Assembly: GCA_033763355.1 (NCBI GenBank)
Contig: JANRKT010000070.1
Span: 1 to 64,000 of the forward strand
Direction: 5' to 3'
DNA: 64,000 bases
Origin: JANRKT01 sp033763355
GTDB lineage: Bacteria > Bacteroidota > Bacteroidia > Chitinophagales > Chitinophagaceae
Part shown: positions 19,060 to 27,017 of the stretch, in pieces
Layout of the letters: every line of letters starts with the position of its first letter
How positions within the stretch are numbered: the first letter of the stretch is position 1
The notes under the pieces: generated by a model
Told to the model about the DNA's origin: nothing
The model's input: only the letters and a program-made list of their open reading frames with translations
Database searches by the model: none
Made by a program: the position numbers and the translations under genes

Positions 19060-22000
19060 ATGAAAGGAGCGTCGCAACGAAAGCATAATAGAACCGGTGC
19101 AGCCGGTAAAACAATAATTCTTTGTTGTATTATATTTTATACACTCCTGTTATCCTCATGTACAACACCGCAGAAAGAAGCCCCGCTGTTTGAAGCATTG
19201 GACAGCAGCAAAACCGGTTTGGGTTTTAATAACAGGCTTGCCCCCTCTCCACGTTTAAACATGTTTAATTACATGTATTTCTATAACGGCGCAGGCGTTG
19301 GCGCAGGGGATTTAAATAATGACGGTTTGATTGATTTGTTCTTTGCATCAAACCAGGGAGAAAATAAATTATACCTCAATACCGGCAACTTAAAATTTAA
19401 GGATGCAAGCACAGCAGCAAAAATTCCGCAGAATGGGGGATGGTCAACGGGAGTTTCTGTAGTTGACATCAACAATGATGGTTTGCTTGACATTTATGTA
19501 TGCCGTGTGGGTAATTATGAAGTGCTGCAAAGCCGTAACCAGTTTTTGATTTGTACGGGAATTGATGAAAACGGCGCCCCTGCTTACACTGACAAAGCAA
19601 AAGAATACGGCCTTGATTTTTCCGGTTTTGGAACACAAGCTGCCTTTTTTGATTATGACCTTGATGGCGACCTTGATGTGTACCTGATGAACCATTCGCT
19701 TCGGTTCAATGGCACTTTTTCTGAACGCAAAACTTATTTTGGCACTGTTGATTCTCTAGCAGGGGATTTTCTTTACCGGAATGATAAGGGGCGTTTTACG
19801 GATGTTTCAAAACAAAGCGGTATCATCAGTTCAATCATTGGTTATGGGCTGGGAATTGCAGTATCTGATATTAACCTTGATGGTTATCCTGATCTGTATA
19901 TCGGTAATGATTTTCATGAAAACGATTATCTCTATATCAATCAGCGCAATGGTACTTTTAAAGAAGTACTTACAGAACAGATGATGCATACCAGCCAGTT
20001 TTCAATGGGGGTTGATGCAGCAGATATAAACAATGATGCATACCCCGAGGTGATTTCTATGGATATGCTCCCAGCTGATCCGTATATTCTCAAACGGTCA
20101 CTTGGCGAAGATGAATACAATACTTTTAATTCCAAGATACGTTATGGTTACAACCACCAGTATGCACGCAATAATCTTCAATTGAACCGCGGTAACGGAA
20201 TGTTCAGTGAAGTTGGCCTGTATGCCGGTGTGTTTGCAACAGACTGGAGCTGGGCATCATTGTTTGTTGATTTTGATAATGACGGGCTGAAAGACCTCTT
20301 TGTTTCCAATGGCATACCCAAGCGGCTGAATGATATGGATTATGTGAATTATGTTTCAAATGATGAGATACAGCAAAAAATCAGGAGTAACAGCCTGCAG
20401 GATAAGGATATGGCATTGGTCAATAAATTTCCTGAAATAAAATTGCCCAATAAGTTTTTCAGGAACAAAGGAGATGCGTTGTTTGAAGATATGGAAAAAC
20501 GGATAGAAGCTGACCGGCCCACTTATTCCAATGGCGCTGTTTATGCCGACTTTGATAACGACGGCGACCTGGATATTGTGGTAAACAACATTGACGACCC
20601 GGTATTGCTGTACCAGAATAAAAGCAGTGATGGTAAAAGGGGAACATCTGTGCAGATAAAACTGAAAGGACCTGCTGAAAACATCAATGCTATTGGCGCA
20701 AAGATTATAGTTTATGCAGGCAACAGTATAATGGCGTATGAAAAATATCCCGTAAGAGGTTTTCAATCCAGTATGGAAATACCAGCTCATATTGGGCTTG
20801 ATGGATTGAAAGCAGATTCGATACTTGTAATATGGCCTGATAATTCTTACCAGAACATAACATCACTTGCTGATACATCTTTTATTGCGATAAGTTACAG
20901 CGGAAACCTGCCGGAGTTTGATTACAGGAAAATTACAGGGTGGCAGCATAACGTTACTAAACAGGCAGTGGATATCACTGACAGGGCAGGTATAAATTTT
21001 CTGCATCGTGAAAACCCTTTTGTTGAGTTTGACCGTGAACAGCTGATACCATTTATGGTTTCAAGGGAAGGCCCCGCCCTTGCAGTTGCAGATATTAATG
21101 GTGACGGCCTGGAAGATGTTTTTATCGGTTCTTCAAAAGGAACTAAAAGTGCCGTTTTCATTCAGCAGTCATCAGGTATTTTTAAAAAAACAATTCAGCA
21201 GGCATTGGATAACGACAGCACATATGAGGAAGTTGACGCCTGCTGGACAGATGTTAACAATGATAAACATCCCGACCTTGTTGTGGCAAGCGGTGGAAAT
21301 GAATATTATGGCAGGGATAAACACAGGCAGCCGGGCGTTTACATTAATAACGGCAGAGCAAACCTGGTGAAGCTTGACAATGCTTTTGACAGCATATACC
21401 TTACTGCATCCGTTGTTGTACCTTATGATTTTACTGGTGACGGGTTTGTGGATTTGTTTATCGGCGCCAGGGCTGAACCTTTTGAATACGGTAAAATCCC
21501 CCGTTCTTATCTTTTGCAAAACGATGCAACGGGGAGGTTTAAAGATGTAACTGCGAAATACAGCAACGGGTTAGCAGAAGCCGGACTTGTAAAGCATGCA
21601 GTATGGTTTGACATTGATAGAGACGGCGACAATGACCTGATATTATCACTGGAGTGGGATGGCATTTGTGCATTCATCAATAACAAAGGATATTTTTCCA
21701 AAAAATACCTTACAGATAAAAAGGGCTGGTGGAATTTTACTTTGCCATGTGATGTTGACGGGGACGGGGACATTGATTTAATAGCAGGGAACCTGGGATT
21801 GAACAGCAGGCTGAAGGCATCACAAAAAGAGCCGGTAAGGCTTTATTATAATGATTTTGACGGCAACGGTAAAAATGAACAGGTACTGACATATTACCTG
21901 GGGGCACGTGAAATTCCTTTTGCCAATAAGGATGAGTTACAGAAGCAAATGCCCGGTTTAAAAAAGAAATTTCTTTATGCTGAAGATTTTGCAAAAGCAA

Positions 22001-22434
22001 GCCTCAAAGACTTATTGGGAAGTGATCAACTAAATAAAGCGCAAATTTTAACTGCCGGTTATTTTTCAAACGTAGTTTTGATTAACAACGGAAACCTGAA
22101 TTTTTCAGCAGAAGCGCTTCCTTTGGAGGCACAGCTTACTTCTTATAAAGATGCTGTTATTACAGATGCGAATAACGACAATTTACCTGATATTCTCCTG
22201 GCAGGTAACTTTTATGAGAACAACATCCAGATGGGGAGGTACGATGCAGATTTTGGTACTATTTTAATAAATAAAGGTGGTGGAAAATTTACTTGCTCTT
22301 TATTAAACGGGCTTGTATTAAAAGGTCAGGTGAGGCGTATAAGAAATATCAGTATCGGGGGGCACAGATCGCTTATCATTGCAAGGAACAATGATAGTGT
22401 AAAAGTTATCCGGTTTGTAACAACAGCTGAATGA
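19060..22434 (+). CDS. FG-GAP/VCBS repeat lipoprotein with ASPIC/UnbV-like domain (second copy)
   Basis: The 1124-residue paralogue of the preceding gene has the same order of parts. The N-terminus is longer and basic before the hydrophobic stretch and lipobox (LLLSSC, Cys near 34). About thirteen FG-GAP loops run from near residue 86 (DLNNDGLIDLFF) to near 1036 (DANNDNLPDILL), with an ASPIC/UnbV-type segment near 525-610 (YPVRGFQSSMEI, VIWPDNSYQNI). One loop has lost its pattern (DINNDAYPEVIS near 325). It is probably an outer-membrane lipoprotein acting with SusCD. Function is unknown: binding, adhesion or a cryptic enzyme are all possible. Confidence 0.85.
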   Translation: MKGASQRKHNRTGAAGKTIILCCIIFYTLLLSSCTTPQKEAPLFEALDSSKTGLGFNNRLAPSPRLNMFNYMYFYNGAGVGAGDLNNDGLIDLFFASNQGENKLYLNTGNLKFKDASTAAKIPQNGGWSTGVSVVDINNDGLLDIYVCRVGNYEVLQSRNQFLICTGIDENGAPAYTDKAKEYGLDFSGFGTQAAFFDYDLDGDLDVYLMNHSLRFNGTFSERKTYFGTVDSLAGDFLYRNDKGRFTDVSKQSGIISSIIGYGLGIAVSDINLDGYPDLYIGNDFHENDYLYINQRNGTFKEVLTEQMMHTSQFSMGVDAADINNDAYPEVISMDMLPADPYILKRSLGEDEYNTFNSKIRYGYNHQYARNNLQLNRGNGMFSEVGLYAGVFATDWSWASLFVDFDNDGLKDLFVSNGIPKRLNDMDYVNYVSNDEIQQKIRSNSLQDKDMALVNKFPEIKLPNKFFRNKGDALFEDMEKRIEADRPTYSNGAVYADFDNDGDLDIVVNNIDDPVLLYQNKSSDGKRGTSVQIKLKGPAENINAIGAKIIVYAGNSIMAYEKYPVRGFQSSMEIPAHIGLDGLKADSILVIWPDNSYQNITSLADTSFIAISYSGNLPEFDYRKITGWQHNVTKQAVDITDRAGINFLHRENPFVEFDREQLIPFMVSREGPALAVADINGDGLEDVFIGSSKGTKSAVFIQQSSGIFKKTIQQALDNDSTYEEVDACWTDVNNDKHPDLVVASGGNEYYGRDKHRQPGVYINNGRANLVKLDNAFDSIYLTASVVVPYDFTGDGFVDLFIGARAEPFEYGKIPRSYLLQNDATGRFKDVTAKYSNGLAEAGLVKHAVWFDIDRDGDNDLILSLEWDGICAFINNKGYFSKKYLTDKKGWWNFTLPCDVDGDGDIDLIAGNLGLNSRLKASQKEPVRLYYNDFDGNGKNEQVLTYYLGAREIPFANKDELQKQMPGLKKKFLYAEDFAKASLKDLLGSDQLNKAQILTAGYFSNVVLINNGNLNFSAEALPLEAQLTSYKDAVITDANNDNLPDILLAGNFYENNIQMGRYDADFGTILINKGGGKFTCSLLNGLVLKGQVRRIRNISIGGHRSLIIARNNDSVKVIRFVTTAE

Positions 22435-22452
22435 AGACTGCATATAGCTTCA

Positions 22453-23385
22453 TCAGAAGATGGGGTAATACAAATGCGTAACCCACTTTGATGTATCTGG
22501 TTCCTTCATGCGGTCTGTTACCAGTGATTCAAAAGGTATAGCCGGCGATGAAATGCCATAATCAGCTTTATAGTTCTCCAGTTGTGCAAATCCTTCCCTT
22601 ATAGTGTTTATTCCTCCTTTTACTTCAGCAAATAAAATATTTCCCGGGGCCATCCTTTTCACCAGTAAATCTCCTTTTTCCGGAAGGAGCCTGTTGGTGG
22701 AAATGGCCATCATCGCTTCATAATGGCTGCTGTCTTTCTTTTGTACATGTAGCATGGGGTAATTCATTTCTTTTGCCCCCTGCTCTTTAATGTAACCTCT
22801 CAGCTTTTCTATCATTGTATTTATTTCTGCGGGGGTTGGATAGTTGGTATAAACATTTTTGACAGAGATGAGAACCGTATCTTTCACCTTCAGGTGCTCA
22901 ATTACCATTCCGTAAACATTTTTTTGTTTTTCAAGAAAAACTTTTAACCTGCTGATAAGCGTATCCATATTGTTTTTTATAGCCCTGGCCTGCAAGTATT
23001 GCTGCACCCTGCTTACGGGGTTATACCCGGCATTAAATGAACAGGTCCATTCAACACCCGTACTTAAACCGGGCATGGACAATACACTTATTCTGCCTGT
23101 TGTTATCTCATCTTTATTCATGGCTGATATTTCAACCACATTGGGAATTTTTTTTGTAATTGAATAAGTGTAATTATTATAGGCGCCGGGTTTTTGCTCT
23201 TCGGCAACGGGCTTTGGCCACCAGCCGGCCCATTTGTTTTCATCTGCAATAAAACTATAAGCCCTTGTGGAAGGAATGTAGATAACCGCCGAGGAACTGA
23301 TGTTTAAGCCAGCCGGGATTAATAAATAAACCAACAGTACTGCGGCAATACAAACAACAATTAGTAAAAGGATCAGTTTTTTCAT
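22453..23385 (-). CDS. Membrane-anchored SRPBCC / GyrI-like protein
   Basis: The 310-residue protein has one N-terminal transmembrane anchor (LILLLIVVCIAAVLLVYLL). An SRPBCC-type (START-like) hydrophobic-pocket domain follows at about 30-150 (SSAVIYIPSTRAYSFIADENKWAGWW). The C-terminal half (about 160-310) resembles a GyrI-like small-molecule-binding domain. This pairing is common in Bacteroidota and the exact role is not known. It is convergent with the FG-GAP genes, with 18 bases between stops, and stands alone on its strand. Confidence 0.7.
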   Translation of the reverse strand: MKKLILLLIVVCIAAVLLVYLLIPAGLNISSSAVIYIPSTRAYSFIADENKWAGWWPKPVAEEQKPGAYNNYTYSITKKIPNVVEISAMNKDEITTGRISVLSMPGLSTGVEWTCSFNAGYNPVSRVQQYLQARAIKNNMDTLISRLKVFLEKQKNVYGMVIEHLKVKDTVLISVKNVYTNYPTPAEINTMIEKLRGYIKEQGAKEMNYPMLHVQKKDSSHYEAMMAISTNRLLPEKGDLLVKRMAPGNILFAEVKGGINTIREGFAQLENYKADYGISSPAIPFESLVTDRMKEPDTSKWVTHLYYPIF

Positions 23386-23527
23386 AACAAGCAGGAGATA
23401 TTAATCCCGCAAAATAATACAATATCATATCAAATTTGTTTTCTCACAATACCGGCTTTTAAATCTGGAAAACTTGCAAAAAGTCACATGGCGTTTTTAT
23501 GTAAATTAACAGGCAAATCGCCATCCC

Positions 23528-23812
23528 TTGAGAAAGAAATTACCCGTTAAAGCACGGGCGGCATCAAGCCCCCCGAAAGAAATTATACCGCACATCCAGC
23601 TTGCGGGTGAAAGCAGCCGCTCCACCATTGATGTAATACGCTTTAAAGTGGTGGTAAATAATGAAAAACTTACCATGGATGTTCATTTACTCAATCAGCG
23701 TTTTGTTGAATGTACCCCATCCGGCAAATACATAAAGAACTGGGAAACTTTTCCAGAATACCTGCGCAACGAAGTAAAAAGAAAAATCAAACTGCATTAC
23801 GCCGGGCAGTAA
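23528..23812 (+). CDS. Conserved-looking small basic protein, unknown function
   Basis: I do not recognise this 94-residue protein. It has no signal peptide or membrane segment, is rich in Lys/Arg, and ends in a charged helix (YLRNEVKRKIKLHYAGQ). An in-frame stop lies 19 bases upstream of the TTG used here, and no ATG exists before residue 50, so TTG is the only good start. It precedes the ribosomal-protein promoter by about 150 bases and is probably a separate unit. It is called a gene because the frame is long for its size and the composition is protein-like. Confidence 0.55.
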   Translation: MRKKLPVKARAASSPPKEIIPHIQLAGESSRSTIDVIRFKVVVNNEKLTMDVHLLNQRFVECTPSGKYIKNWETFPEYLRNEVKRKIKLHYAGQ

Positions 23813-23964
23813 ACCCGCCTTTTATGCCCTCCTTTTTATAGTGATTTTATTCTTTTGCGCCTGCCGAACAAGTTAGCAAGTGGTTTCCATATTTTTTTTT
23901 CTGCAAAATTTTTATTGAAAAACAGCGTGTTATAAAAGCAGGATAAAAAATTGTGCTGCAATAT

Positions 23965-23997
23965 TTTGGTTTGTCGCCTGCATCAGGCCTATCTTTG
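23965..23997 (+). promoter_or_regulatory. Promoter of rplM-rpsI-rpsB-tsf
   Basis: A perfect Bacteroidota -7 box TATCTTTG (23990-23997) has TTTG boxes 21 bases (23965) and 16 bases (23970) upstream. The start codon is 55 bases downstream. Confidence 0.75.
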
Positions 23998-24052
23998 CGC
24001 TCCATTTTTAAACCGGCTGTTAGGATGGTAACAGCTTAAAAAGAGATATCAA

Positions 24053-24496
24053 ATGAGCAAATTACATTTTACAACAAAACATGCCAATGCAGCTTCCGTG
24101 CAACGTAGCTGGTACGTTGTTGACGGAACCAATCAAACTGTGGGGCGCCTGTGCAGTAAGATTGCTGCGGTATTACGCGGCAAAAACAAAGCTTACTTCA
24201 CGCCCCATGTAGATTGCGGAGATTATGTAGTCGTTATCAACGCAGACAAAGTGGTTTTTACAGGCAACAAGATGGATGAAAAAACCTACATCAATTTTTC
24301 AGGTTATCCGGGTGGTAAAAAGGAAGAAACGGCCACAAGCCTGATAAAGCGCCGGCCCGAAGTGATTGTTGAAAGGGCTGTTAAAGGGATGCTCCCTAAA
24401 AACAGGCTTGGGCGCAAAATGTTCAGCAAATTGTTTGTTTATGCAGGGGCTGAGCATCCGCATGCTGCACAAAAACCACTTGAGTTCAAATTTTAA
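24053..24496 (+). CDS. rplM: 50S ribosomal protein L13
   Basis: L13 is an early-assembly protein of the large ribosomal subunit. The 147-residue product has the normal length and motifs: [21 protein letters not shown] near 22-42, then [14 protein letters not shown], and the C-terminal HPHAAQKP. It is first in a ribosomal cluster with rpsI 25 bases downstream, the usual rplM-rpsI pair, here followed by rpsB-tsf as in many Bacteroidota. Confidence 0.98.
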   Translation: MSKLHFTTKHANAASVQRSWYVVDGTNQTVGRLCSKIAAVLRGKNKAYFTPHVDCGDYVVVINADKVVFTGNKMDEKTYINFSGYPGGKKEETATSLIKRRPEVIVERAVKGMLPKNRLGRKMFSKLFVYAGAEHPHAAQKPLEFKF

Positions 24497-24521
24497 ATCT
24501 CATCTTTCAAACTTGTTATAA

Positions 24522-24911
24522 ATGGAAAAGCAAAAAAATGGTGTTGGCCGTCGTAAAGAAGCAGTAACCAGGGTTTTTATCAGCAAAGGCGATGGTAAGA
24601 TTACTGTAAATGATAAGGACTATAAAACCTATTTTTCCCTCGTCTACCTTCAAAACCAGGTTGAGTTGCCTTTAAAAGCAATTGATGCCGCCGGTAAATA
24701 TGATGTTAAAGTAAATGCAGCGGGCGGTGGTATAAAAGGCCAGGCCGAAGCAACAAAGCTGGGCATTGCACGTGCATTGGTGGAGCTGAATGCAGATTTC
24801 CGCCCTGCTTTAAAAGCCGCCGGTGTATTGCGCCGCGACCCCAGGGCAGTAGAACGTAAAAAATATGGCAAGAAAAAAGCAAGAAGAAGCTACCAGTTCA
24901 GTAAGCGTTAA
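24522..24911 (+). CDS. rpsI: 30S ribosomal protein S9
   Basis: The 129-residue S9 protein has GVGRRKEAVTRVF at the start and the typical basic tail ending RRSYQFSKR, which reaches the decoding centre next to P-site tRNA. Length is normal. It is the second gene of the rplM operon. The 42-base spacer to rpsB contains the 12-mer AATTTCAAATCA twice (24923 and 24937). Confidence 0.98.
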   Translation: MEKQKNGVGRRKEAVTRVFISKGDGKITVNDKDYKTYFSLVYLQNQVELPLKAIDAAGKYDVKVNAAGGGIKGQAEATKLGIARALVELNADFRPALKAAGVLRRDPRAVERKKYGKKKARRSYQFSKR

Positions 24912-24953
24912 TTACAATTTGCAATTTCAAATCAAAAATTTCAAATCATTATA

Positions 24954-25817
24954 ATGGAAAATAACACTTCGCTTCAACAACAGCTTTTGGAAGCAGGCGT
25001 ACATTTCGGTCACCTGCGCAAGAAGTGGAACCCCAAGATGCTGCCTTATATCTATGCAGAAAAAAAAGGTATTCATATTATTGACCTCAACAAAACTGTT
25101 GAGTGCCTCCAGGAAACCGCAGCAGCATTAAAGAGTGTTGCGAAAGGGGGTAAAAAAATCATGTTTGTAGGAACAAAGAAACAGGCCAAGGAAATTGTTA
25201 CCGAATGTGCAAAAAGGGTAAACATGCCATTTGTTACCGAACGCTGGCTGGGTGGTATGCTTACCAATTTCAATACCGTTCGTAAAAGTGTAAAGAAGAT
25301 GCAGAGTATTGAAAAAATGCTCAGCGACGGTACATTCGATAACATTACCAAGAAAGAAAGGTTGCAGTTGCAGCGTGATAAAGAGAAAATGGAAAAGGTG
25401 CTGGGTGGTATTGCTCAGTTGGGCCGTGTACCTGCGGCTTTGTTTATTGTAGATATTGGTCACGAACACATCGCACTGGCAGAAGCCAAACGCCTTGGTA
25501 TCTCCACTTTTGGTGTAGTGGATACCAACTGCGACCCCAATAAGGTTGATTTTGCCGTGCCTGCCAATGATGATGCTACCAAATCAATAGCAATCATTAC
25601 AAATTATATCACTGCAGCCATTGCAGAAGGGTTGGCTGAAAGACAGGCCGAGAAAGCTGAGGAATCTGAAGATACTGAAGAAGTACAGGATAAATCACCG
25701 CGTTTTTCACTTGAGGAAGGTGAGGATAAAGACGGTGGCAGGCGTTCCAAATCGCAACCCAAACGCCGTGTTCCCGGTGGCGGGGCCGGGGGAAGAAGGC
25801 CCGCACAGAAACGATAA
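24954..25817 (+). CDS. rpsB: 30S ribosomal protein S2 with long charged tail
   Basis: S2 binds the small-subunit head late in assembly. Residues 1-225 are canonical (AGVHFGHLRKKWNPKMLPYI near 14-33, then FVGTKKQAKEIV and NTVRKSVKKM). The 287-residue protein exceeds the usual 225-255. The extra tail is first acidic (EKAEESEDTEEVQ), then basic and glycine/proline-rich (RRVPGGGAGGRRPAQKR). The tail is low-complexity and probably disordered; it may be lineage-specific. It is cotranscribed with tsf, 61 bases downstream. Confidence 0.97.
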   Translation: MENNTSLQQQLLEAGVHFGHLRKKWNPKMLPYIYAEKKGIHIIDLNKTVECLQETAAALKSVAKGGKKIMFVGTKKQAKEIVTECAKRVNMPFVTERWLGGMLTNFNTVRKSVKKMQSIEKMLSDGTFDNITKKERLQLQRDKEKMEKVLGGIAQLGRVPAALFIVDIGHEHIALAEAKRLGISTFGVVDTNCDPNKVDFAVPANDDATKSIAIITNYITAAIAEGLAERQAEKAEESEDTEEVQDKSPRFSLEEGEDKDGGRRSKSQPKRRVPGGGAGGRRPAQKR

Positions 25818-25878
25818 GTGATGAAAATTGAACAGGGATCATTTCCCGGAATGTAATAACGTAATAATATTATATCAT

Positions 25879-26727
25879 ATGTCAACAACAACTATAACAG
25901 CGGGTGATATAAATAAACTCCGCCAGATGACTGGAGCCGGTATGATGGACTGCAGGAAGGCATTGCAGGAGGCAGACGGGGATTTTGAAAAGGCTATTGA
26001 TTACCTCAGGAAAAAAGGCCAGAAAATAGCTGCCCTCAGGAGCGACCGTGAAGCAAAGGAAGGAGTAATCATTGCAAAAACAAATAAGGAAAATAAAAGG
26101 GGTATTATTATATGCCTTGCCTGCGAAACAGATTTTGTTGCCAAGAATGAAGATTTTGTAAAATTCTCTCAGGCGATAGCAGACCTTGCTTTAACCAGTA
26201 AAGCAAATACGCTTGAAGAATTAAAGGCGCTCCAGATGGACGGGGTTACTCTTGCTGATAAGGTAAGCGACCAGGTAGCCAGGATCGGGGAGAAAATTGA
26301 GCTCAGCAAGTTTGAAGTAATTGAAGCCGAAGGAGTGGCATCTTATATTCATGGCAATTATCGCATGGGCGTTCTGGTTGGGTTGAATCAAAACAATGCT
26401 GCAGCCCTTGACGCCGGCAAAGATGTGGCCATGCAGATTGCTGCCATGAAGCCTGTTGCTGTAGATGCTCAGTCTGTTCCGGCAGATGTTGTGGCAAGGG
26501 AAAAAGATATTGTAATGGAACAAATCAAGAACGATCCCAAAATGGCCGGAAAACCTCTTGAAATGCTTGAAAAAGTTGGTATGGGTAAACTGAATGCTTT
26601 CTTTAAAGAGAGCACCCTGATGGGACAGGCATTTGTGAAAGACAATTCCAAAACAGTTTCCGATTACCTGGGTAGTGTAGATAAAGGCCTCAAGGTTGTT
26701 TCGTTCAAAAGAATTCAATTAGGCTGA
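25879..26727 (+). CDS. tsf: Elongation factor Ts
   Basis: EF-Ts exchanges GDP on EF-Tu. The N-terminal UBA-like module with GAGMMDCRKALQEADGDFEK near 17-36 and the EF-Tu-contact motif CETDFVAKNEDF near 82-93 are intact; length is 282 residues. The start is set at the ATG before STTTITAG; an in-frame AUG-like start further upstream would add 17 unrelated residues. It is the last gene of the ribosomal operon and is followed by a strong terminator. Confidence 0.97.
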   Translation: MSTTTITAGDINKLRQMTGAGMMDCRKALQEADGDFEKAIDYLRKKGQKIAALRSDREAKEGVIIAKTNKENKRGIIICLACETDFVAKNEDFVKFSQAIADLALTSKANTLEELKALQMDGVTLADKVSDQVARIGEKIELSKFEVIEAEGVASYIHGNYRMGVLVGLNQNNAAALDAGKDVAMQIAAMKPVAVDAQSVPADVVAREKDIVMEQIKNDPKMAGKPLEMLEKVGMGKLNAFFKESTLMGQAFVKDNSKTVSDYLGSVDKGLKVVSFKRIQLG

Positions 26728-26746
26728 TTAACTGTATAATGCTTTT

Positions 26747-26792
26747 AACCCCCCGTTTCGCCTCAGGCAAAACGGGGGGTTGTTTTTATTTT
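26747..26792 (+). terminator. Rho-independent terminator after tsf
   Basis: AACCCCCCGTTT (26747-26758) pairs perfectly with 26770-26781, followed by GTTTTTATTTT. The 225 bases after it up to the next gene hold no recognisable gene, only AT-rich upstream sequence. Confidence 0.9.
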
Positions 26793-27017
26793 GATTAAGC
26801 AACGGCGCTTAATATCCCTGTATCAATGCTATAAATGTAATCTCAAATTAACTTATACCTCTCCGTGAAGGTAAAAAGGGGAAAAAAATAATTGGCATTT
26901 CATATTCTTGGTAAACTTATTTTTATAAATTGCGTTGACCTATTTTGATATCCTTGTATCTTTTGAATAACAATACTGAAAAATCCGGCCTTTTTACAAT
27001 CAAAAATTAAATCTGCC

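Noticed and set aside
24100..24123. 7-bp inverted repeat CAACGTA/TACGTTG inside rplM
   Set aside because: It lies within conserved L13 coding sequence and can be explained by the amino-acid sequence.
24923..24948. Direct repeat AATTTCAAATCA twice before rpsB
   Set aside because: AT-rich spacer repeat without dyad symmetry; likely chance or slippage, not a regulatory site I can support.
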